Positions 56,174 through 64,000 of a stretch of 64,000 nucleotides of DNA are shown here, piece after piece (position 1 is the stretch's first letter; every line of letters starts with the position of its first letter). This stretch comes from Gnetum montanum. Lineage: Eukaryota; Streptophyta; Gnetopsida; Gnetales; Gnetaceae. The DNA lies in the NCBI GenBank assembly GCA_015680685.1, contig MNCI01005808.1, positions 119,717-183,716 of the forward strand, in the 5' to 3' direction. The translations under genes and the position numbers were made by a program. A model generated the notes under the pieces. It saw only the letters and a program-made list of their open reading frames with translations, was not told where the DNA came from and searched no databases.

Positions 56174-57987
56174 CATAATTATAAAATTGATTAAAAACTC
56201 ATTCTTAAGTCATAGAAAATGGAATAAAGTTTGTTACAAAATTTGTGTGGGTGACTACAAACTCACATTACAAAAAATTTAACTATTATATTATAAAATT
56301 TATTCAAGTGAATACACTACAAAAAATGATAAAATAATAGATAAACATAAATAATTCACAAAAGTTTTAGAAATATTCAAAAATTCTTTAAAATTTATTG
56401 GCAATTGATCTTTAGGTCAGTTTAGGTTATGGTAGTTCTTTAGACCTTTGTTGCTTTGTTGGCTTCTTCCCTTTTATGTGAAATTTCTAAAGGAGAAATC
56501 ATTATTTATTCTCATTGGTCCATGGATCCTTCAAAGTCAAAGCAAGCTTGGCTAGTTCATAAGTCACTGGAACCTCTCATGGATGCGATAGTTGTAGAAA
56601 CATTTTATTTACCTATATAATTCAATTAGTGAATGAGATGTTTTATGTTTGAATGTCGTTACTCGATTGTTTTGCTACTAGTATTCTACCATCTTTAATG
56701 TGAGATTTTTAACAACATTCCTCTAGTCTTTGAAATTGATTCTTAATATTCAAGTTCCACATTGGAAACTTGTAGTTTTTATTTAGTCTGATCATGAAGC
56801 TAGGACTCACATTCAAAGAGGAAAAATGTGGCTATAAGTTATTTCTTCACATTGGTTTTAGATTATTCAATTATGAGCATGGCTAAGTTGGAGTATCTAG
56901 GGTTGGCCAATTTAAGATAATGAGTCACATCTTCCAACACTTCCAAGAATAATGATCTTCTTAAGTACATATGACCTATGAAGATCATTATCAAGTCATA
57001 TGTACTTAAGAAGATCATGGTCTTCTTAAGTCATATTCTCTAGAAGATAACATTGTTTAGAATATCAAATAGTATTTCCACTATTTGCCCCATCTAAAGT
57101 AATATTTATAAAAATTCCTCTTGTTAGACTAGAATCATTCATCCTTTTATTCTTATTTTCATCTCTACAAACACTTGAATATCTTATTCAACGTCAAAGT
57201 CAAAGATAGTAATCCCTCCTCTTTTGCAAAGTTTTTAGATCAAGCATGGAAAGGGGAAAGCTTTTCTACATAGCAAATTCTCCTTGAACCTACACTCATC
57301 CTTCATGAATAAAAGATTAGCCAAGTTGGTAAGTAACTACTCACTAAGGATTGCATAAGCCTAAGTTAAGAAGGATGTAATTTTATTTAATCATATCATA
57401 GGGTTAATATGATTGCTTACAATCTTAAAAGAAATTTTCTTAGCTAGGTTTAATAAGTTATACTCCTTGCTATCCACATTGTACACTCTTTAGATCCACT
57501 TGATCATAATGTTAGCATTTGAATGAGTGGATATTTCAACCACTTTAGTTCTTGTGTTTGAAATTCCCAACACCTCTACAATGGCTTCAACTAAATAGGA
57601 GATGGTGATGCCTCTTATTTCAATGATGAAATTTTGTTACTAGGCTTTCTAGAAGAGGTATACCTCTTCTAGCTACCACTCCCCATTGGTAGACAAGGAT
57701 GGATAAAGGGAAGAGGCTCGAAGTTTCTCTCTCATCTCTTGTAAAGAAAATTTTAGAAATGAAGCAAAGTTAGGTTTCAAATGCATGTTTCTTGAGATAG
57801 TCTTGTTTTGAATGATCTCTATGCACTTATCTGCTAGAGTTACTTCTAACTTTATCAGGCATACTTGTCCTTACATTGATTGCTCTATCTACATTATCTA
57901 TAACTACCTCACAAACTACACCTTTAGTTCTTTGGTGTTGGTTGTTCAACTTGGAACTACTATTGTTGTGGCTTTTGGCCATGTTTT
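56174..57987 (-). mobile_element. Interior 3' part of element I
   Basis: Just inside the LTR lies a decayed form of the 'CTCAAGGATGAGTTTT' leader. Near 56460-56640 the sequence is collinear with 46890-47110 of element C (ORF2 end), including CTTTGTTGGC and CTCATGGATGCGATAGTTG. The rest is degraded. Element E inserted at 57993; the continuation of I would lie beyond the window. Confidence 0.5.
56952..57018. repeat. Perfect 24-bp inverted repeat (hairpin)
   Basis: Arms 56952-56975 and 56995-57018 are exact reverse complements (core CTTCTTAAGTACATATG), with a 19-base loop. A partial third copy, TCTTCTTAAGTCATAT, follows at 57021-57036. It lies in the interior of element I. Confidence 0.9.
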
Positions 57988-57992
57988 GATAC

Positions 57993-58818
57993 TAATGAGT
58001 GGCAAGGTACCCCTACACTCAACCATACAAATACGAGCATAGCACATGCGATCTAGTCGAACTCCGCAAACTAAGTGCCTACACGCCTTATGGAACACTT
58101 AAGGTTAATTATTCATTATCTTCCCAGACTTACTTGTATTTGTCACAGTTGTATGGTTAAGTAAGTCTGAGGTATATGATTTTTATGTCTTTTTGGTTTT
58201 ATCTCCTATGCTGATAAGGTGAAGGGTGAAGAGGCTAATTACTAACTTTAACTAACTAACTAAGTCTGAATTAACCTAGCGTCAGCATCCGTTCCCACTT
58301 ACCGTTCACACCCTGAATCGATGTAACCTTGGTTACCAAACGCTAGTCGTTGCTAGGATCACCAAGTGTAACGCATGTGCTCAAAGCGGTCGTACTGAGG
58401 CACTTAATTGGGAGAGAAGGGTTGAGAGAGATTTAATAACTAATAAAGAAATTAAATGATAAATAGTAAATAATAGTAAATAAAATCCTATTTAGCCTAT
58501 TCCATGCACTGCAAGGTTTATCCAAGAAGTTCATCTTTATTGCCATATACAAACTTGTGTTCAGGTACAATATTTGCTTGAATAAAGATCCGTTCACTTT
58601 GGAGCTCCTACTATGGGCACATGGAAAGTATTCTATATTTGGAGAGGTAAAACTGCTAGAGTTTCACTATGGTCTAGGCCTAGAATGAGAAACAAGGGAG
58701 AGCCACCTCTTATTTATAGATTTGATGGCACACTACGATATCGCATATGTGATATCGCAGGAGAAGACATGATATCATGTACATGATATCGCGGCCCATG
58801 CGATATTGCATCCTATCA
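57993..58818 (-). repeat. 3' LTR of element E
   Basis: On the minus strand it starts TGATAGGATGC and ends CACTCATTA (the family CATCA with one change). GATATC palindromes lie at 58737-58812 and the TATA box at 58711-58718. Confidence 0.88.
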
Positions 58819-58831
58819 TACCCCCATGACT
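58819..58831 (-). other. Polypurine tract of element E
   Basis: Minus-strand AGTCATGGGGGTA adjoins the LTR. Confidence 0.85.
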
Positions 58832-60995
58832 AAATAAAAACTCATCTTGAGTTCCTTACAAAACATTGGGATGGTATGGGATTATTGACTCAAAATGGAA
58901 ATAATGGGATGACATGTGAATGGATCATCATTACAAGACATGACAAAACGGGTGTTCATGATAACAAGAGTGAACACCTTATTACATTTGAAATTAGGCC
59001 TTATTTGGTAGCTAAGAAAGAGAGAGAGAAAAAGAAGTTTTGCTGCTGCCAACGCCAAGATTGTGCCTTTCGTTGTCCATCTGTAGGCGCACCATCAATC
59101 TTGCTCCTTGCATAGCTGCTTCAGCATTGCTCCATTCCAAGTGTTCCTTCCAAATCTAATCCATTGTTGTATGATTGCCATTTGCACACACAACATAGTC
59201 TTTATATTAGCAAGGGTAAATGAATCATGATGCAATTGATATCTTGCTTCGATGAAAGGTCCATTGGCTGAGTTATGGTTTGGATGATATGAATCTGGAG
59301 ATATAATAGTGGCTACCGAAGGTGTAGGGGTTAGGAGAAAATCGAAAAAATTTGGGTTCAGACCCCCATGACTAAGAGCGAAGCTCCGGTAGCGATAGAA
59401 TGGAGAAAGAAAAAGAACAAGAAAGATGGAGAAAAAGAGACAACTATAACATCGATGAAATGGATGTCAAGATGGAAATGAACAAAATAAAATTAATTGC
59501 AAAAATGTTAAGGGAAAGAATTTAATTGATGCACCAAATAGGAATGTTAGTGGGTCCTCCCCAAAGCAGGCTCATGCCTTTAATGCCATGACAAACCCAC
59601 ATTCAAAGAGTCCGTAGGCTCTGGGAATGTTACTTGGAACAAGAGTTAAATTTTTAACCACAAGAATTTACCAAAATGAAAATAATGTATTCACCAAGAT
59701 ATACACTAATGATACAATCGGCAATGAGGTGAACAATGGAGAGAAGGATGGAGAGAAGAGAATGGAATGGAATCCCAAGAACAAGATGGTGTACAAACCC
59801 TTGTATAGTTAATGATTAATATGACTTAGTAGATCCCATTCCAAGTTTGACCTTAAACAAACCACATCCAGTGACTTCGCATTAATGCATTTGGCCAATC
59901 CATCCCCTTGGAGTAACAAGAATGCCTTCACCCAAGAGCCACCACCATTTTGACGAAACAAGGAGGAGAGAATGGATAGTGAGAAGGGCCTTAGTTAGAG
60001 GAAACATTTTTATTTTAGTTCCATAACCAATGCTTGTAGCTCAAATGGTTATTTCATCTAAGGGGTGTGCTTTGAATTCTCACTATTTTTTTCTTTTTTT
60101 TTATGTGTTTATGCATGAGAACCACACCATGCAAAGACTTTGTTATTTTTTATTAGTTCAGCTTCTCGATAATTGGGTAACATCGAAATGGTAAGAAAAC
60201 CCAAGAAGAAAACATCCAAGCACCCAAAATAATGGCCAATACAAAAGCATCAAGTTCCCTTGAAGTCACACCCTTTTCAATCCTTGAGTCCTTCCTTAGT
60301 TTGAGAAATACCTAGTTACCAATTCGTTATAGTTCTTATTTAGAAAGGGACTGTACATTTCCAAGCCGAGAGAGACCATAGAAATTTGTGGATGGATGGA
60401 TGAAGTGGACCCATTGCCTACCGTATCAAAAGAACCATACCTTAGTATCAACATCATAACTTAAAGGTAAAAACCAAACATTAGCAATCAATATAAAAAT
60501 AGTTCATACCATCANGAAAGTATAACAATGTTGTAAAAAAAAAACAAGAAAAGTTAAAGAAATTTGTAAAACAAAAATGTGCAAAACAAAAATGTGTAAA
60601 ACAAAAATGTGTAAAACCAAAATGTGTAAACAAAAACTTAAAAGAACTATGAGCCCCAAATGATCAGCATAGGTGGCCATCTCCCCCATGACTGAATGGA
60701 AAGGGAGAGATTCGAAATAATAAATGCCTATTTGAATTTCTTAGAAGTGTCTGACTTCTCTCAATTGATGTTCTGAGGTTAAGGGATGGAAGTTGGCGAT
60801 GCTCATATTCCAATGTATCTATGCTTTCATTGTGGGCATGAGTTGTTCCCCCAATTCATTCCATGCATGTTGGTCAATTGCTCTTTAGTTTAGCTATCAA
60901 CCACGGGGTGTCTACTTGTTGTGTGGTTGCTACATACATGCATCTTTGTCTCATAGTTTCTAGGGCACACCGGTTGCATGTAGGAGATGTTGTGC
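58832..60995 (-). other. Non-pol interior of element E
   Basis: It matches B's 36507-38685 in order. A block at 59030-59290 is conserved with 38220-38480 of B. CCCCCATGACT occurs at 59363-59373 and 60683-60693. An A-rich tract with a 15-base tandem repeat lies at 60566-60625. An ambiguous base is at 60515. No reverse transcriptase or integrase motif is seen. Confidence 0.5.
60566..60625. repeat. 15-bp tandem repeat, four units
   Basis: GTAAAACAAAAATGT repeats four times with single-base changes. The same place in B (about 36830-36850) has one or two units. Confidence 0.8.
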
Positions 60996-60999
60996 ATTC

Positions 61000-61475
61000 C
61001 TACATGTCATCACCCGATGAGTCACTGTATGTGATGCATGGAAATTTCTTCTTCACAATCTTTCCATAAATATTTACCTTAGATATCTCCAAGGAAAGAT
61101 CATGAATCCCTAGGCATGCATCTATTGTACTCAGCCATGCCCTTCCCATTATAATTGGGAAGTCCCCTTCGTTGCTATTGACCTCTATCACCAGGAAATC
61201 AGCTAGGTATGACCAACCACACACAGTGGTAATGATGTCCTCCACCAATCCTAAGGGAATGATGATGGAATGGTCAGCCAGCTCTAGTTGAATGTTGCTC
61301 TTCTTGAGTTGGGGCAGGTTCCAGGCTTGATACATTTCTTGTGAAATTAAGTTGACTCCAAAACCTAAGTTAAGAAGAGCCTTATGTGGTTTGTTCCCGA
61401 AAACTTGTAAGTAGATTAAGGAACTTCCAGGGTTAGATAGTTTCCTGGGAAGGTGGCCTACCTTGATCTAGTTGG
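61000..61475 (-). pseudogene. pro: Retropepsin-like protease of element E, dead active site
   Basis: On the minus strand SSLIYLQVFGNKPHKALL is followed by NLG (61363-61371) where B has the catalytic DSG, then GVNLISQEMYQAW. The open frame 61000-61335 continues with WSYLADFLVIEVNSNEGDF and IIMGRAWLSTIDA. D-to-N and S-to-L both arise by single transitions. The catalytic Asp is lost, so this copy could not be an active protease. Confidence 0.72.
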
Positions 61476-61872
61476 TTACAGTATGTGTTAACATAATTGT
61501 ATGCGTTAAGCTTTGTTGTTGGACTGAAGGGTGCTCCGAAGCCTTATGTCTTGGAGGAGCGTACCTAGACTCAACCGCTTGTGGTTGTGAGAGCATGTTT
61601 GGGCTTTTTATTCTAAATAAAGGTCTTCTCTTTTTGCGGTTGTCAGAACCAGTAGTGGGTTGAATGGTTACTGCTCTCGTAGCATTACGTTGTTGCGGTT
61701 GAGTGGGGAGTTCCCCTTGCATTGTTGGAGTAGGTGGTATGGGAACTACTAACAAAAGAGAGGTGGATGGATTAGGAGGATGGTATGGATGTGGAGAGTC
61801 TCTCAGAGGAGAAGGAGTCCTTCTAAAGTACTCCCAAACTTGGTAGTGATGTTGGGGAGTTTTGTGACCCAT
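61468..61872 (-). pseudogene. Pro/Gln-rich linker of element E
   Basis: An open frame of 134 codons with PSPLRDSPHPYHPPNPSTSL and PIPPTPTMQGELPTQPQQRN, collinear with 35560-35990 of B. Intact here over its whole length. Confidence 0.65.
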
Positions 61873-62099
61873 GGAGTCACTTAGAGAAATCGGCTGCTAC
61901 ACGTAGTATCCATATGGGTCTGGTTGCCGATAAGGGTATTGTTGTTTCAGTAGTGGCATCCCCCATGACTATGGGTATTTCCACTGTTGTTGTTGTCCGA
62001 TGGGTTGTGGTGGAGTTCCACTTGGATAGTACATTAATGGTTGGTGGAACTACCTTGGGTTACCTTGGGAATAAGGTAACCTTCGGGGTGTTTACTGTC

Positions 62100-64000
62100 T
62101 GTTAAGTCTCGGGTTGAGTGCATACACCCCAGACTCTTGTAGATGTCATATGGTTGGACAACATCCCTTGGGATGGTCATATTGGTAGATCTCACATCCA
62201 TCGTCATTGTCTGTATCCGAATCCATAACCTCATCAGAGATAGTTATTTTTCCCTTACCCTTGTCATGTGCAGGGCCTAAATCTCTCTGATTTTTCTTAT
62301 CTTTATCACTACTTCATTCCTCCTTAGACTCCTCTATGATTTTTAGGACAAGTTCAAGTCTACTATCCAAGGAGTCCTATATTTGATCTACCTTAGCTGC
62401 CACTTCCGTTGTTAGTTTCTAAAGCTGCAAGGTTTTTCTGTTCACCAACTCTTCGAGTGGTGACTCATCCTCTTCATCGCAAAATCTCACTCCCTTTTTT
62501 TGGAGCGAAGGATCATAGTTATATTCTTTTGCACTCTCTTTTTCATAGCTCCCCTTCTTCTTTGGCTACTTGTTCCAACAATTGATGAATCTCATGGAAT
62601 CTAAGTTCTGATAGTCTCCCTTGGGCATAAGTTCCAATGGTTCTCCTACTTTCATATCTTAGCCCATCTACGAGATGGCAAAGTTGATCCCGTTGTGCAT
62701 AACCATGGCCTGGGAAACGATGTAACAATGCGTAGTAGTGGCCCATGGCAGCATCCAAGGGTTCATGAGATTTGCTCATGCAAGTTAGACACTCTAGATT
62801 ACATTTGATATTTATCGTTGAAGAGTTCTAACATCGTACTCCACCTCCTAATGGTTTCCGGTTCTAAGGACCGATACCAACTCTCTGTTTCCTTTATGAG
62901 TGTCCTGGAAAACAACTTCAGTTTCTACCACTCATTCTCTATGTTTTGCAAGGTGTAGGCATCGTGGAATACCTGTAAATGATTTTGCGGATCCGCGTTG
63001 TATCCCCCTTCAAATCGTGGGATGTTATTCATATCTAAGTGCTTGATCTAGCTATCTTTTTAATGCCTTGTTGGTATTCTTACAACCTCTGTTATATTTA
63101 GAATGCTTTGGGTGGAAAGTAGGGGTTCACATGATCATCTCTTTCATGATGCCTATGATGTCTACATTGTTCCCTACTTTCCCTTCATTCATGCCTTAAT
63201 TCTCTTGACTGCCCTCATCCTCTCTCTCGAATCTCTCGTTGAGGTCTCTCATTTTGCTTACCCTTATCCTCACCGTTATGCTCTTACTGACTACGCCCTA
63301 ATGTGGAAGGAGAGGGTGAATGATGTGATGAAGGGGAAGAAGAAGGAGAACCATTGCCATGACGATGTTTCTTACCTTCTCTTCAATGGCTTCGGCCCTG
63401 ATCGTGATGACGATCTGAGTGCCCGTCCTTGTCATGTGTTTTCATTTCCTCAGTGAACAGTTGACGTTTATGGGGATCAGAACCATGGTTGTGTATCATG
63501 GAGCATAGGTTTTGATACCTCACCTCCTCACTATTGTTAGGAGGGGGAACATCATTTGATGAAGAACCCGTTATAAGTGGTTCACCATCTCCAATTTCAC
63601 TTAGGACGTGCGGGACCCCTTTGCCCTTCAACAATGTATGATGGCTCTCTTACCTTGAGTCCCTTAGACATTGTGCTTCTATGGGATGATAATCCCTTGT
63701 GTTAAAATCACCTATAATGTATTCAGCATAGAGCTGTGTCATGCCTATCTATGCTAGAGCATGGAGGAGCATGTTGGGGACTACACGATCTAGAGGTAAC
63801 ACTAGGTTACCTTGCAAGTCTCTCTAGTGCATCTGTTCATCCTGATAAAGGATAAAAGTAAAATTGGGTATGTACTCATTGGGATGAGTATATACCACCC
63901 TATATTGTTGAGGAACTAGCTGATTTTGGTTATGTGTTTTAGATTGCTGACTGTTTCTTGTATGATCCCTAGGTGATGTAATGCTCTTATGAGAAGAAGA
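62100..64000 (-). pseudogene. gag: gag of element E, broken, start at window edge
   Basis: From the window end (SSSHKSITSPRDHTRN) the minus strand reads the N-terminal module NFTFILYQDEQMH, DLQGNLVLPLDRVVPNMLLH and AEYIIGDFNTRDYHPIEAQC. A charged linker (63383-63634) and the gag core follow, with LVDGLRYESRRTIGTYAQGR at 62543-62779. The zinc finger near 62150-62190 reads CEIYQYDHPKGCC, the second Cys having become Tyr. Stops and shifts are scattered. Confidence 0.8.

Larger units (their letters stand above)
57993..64000 (-). mobile_element. LTR retrotransposon E, truncated by window edge (gag + protease)
   Basis: The 3' LTR, polypurine tract, non-pol tail, protease, Pro-rich linker and gag are present on the minus strand and collinear with B. 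The gag start lies at about the last base, so the 5' LTR should follow a short way outside. The presumed target site is GATAC at 57988-57992. No reverse transcriptase or integrase is seen between protease and LTR, as in B. Confidence 0.85.

Overview
The window looks like a stretch of a large, repeat-rich plant nuclear genome, most likely a conifer or other gymnosperm. It is AT-rich and holds one recognisable host gene, whose exons are separated by introns of 0.9, 5.3 and 2.9 kb full of decayed retroelements. The rest is nested, inactivated retrotransposons, including a Penelope-like reverse transcriptase remnant, a type known from conifers. The organism is an inference; no marker in the window proves it.

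Layout. 1-1766: remains of two LTR retrotransposons. 2.0-14.1 kb: the host gene, a MRS2/CorA-type magnesium transporter on the + strand with four exons and the GMN motif. Intron 2 carries an RTE-type LINE, itself interrupted by about 1 kb of foreign sequence, and intron 3 carries an antisense L1-type LINE fragment. 14.1-18.2 kb: AT-rich sequence with small repeats. 18.7-25.06 kb: complete LTR element A (+). It sits in a minus-strand Copia/Sirevirus-like element that also left an extra ORF (25.9-27.6 kb) and gag (28.15-29.36 kb). 29.4-40.9 kb: element D (+), split by complete element B (32495-39483, target duplication GTATC). 42.4-53.2 kb: a Penelope-like element (+), split by complete element C (45781-50291, minus, target duplication AACTT). 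53.2-55.5 kb: a Ty3 gag scrap, a 200-base assembly gap in C-rich sequence, and a G-rich tract. 55.55 kb to the end: LTR element I (minus), into which element E (minus) inserted at 57993; E runs off the window.

Elements A to E are one superfamily. LTRs run TGATG...CATCA, open with GATATC-like palindromes, and are preceded by a CATGGGGGTA polypurine tract. The primer-binding site is that of tRNA-Asp, as in Tat/Athila Ty3/gypsy elements. All carry a gag with an unusual short zinc finger, C-x2-C-x3-H-x4-C. None has a visible reverse transcriptase or integrase: A and C have gag plus an unrecognised coiled-coil ORF, B and E have gag plus a retropepsin-like domain, and D reaches only the segment just before RT. 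They look non-autonomous, and their reading frames are broken mainly by C-to-T type stop codons, as expected from methylated-cytosine decay.
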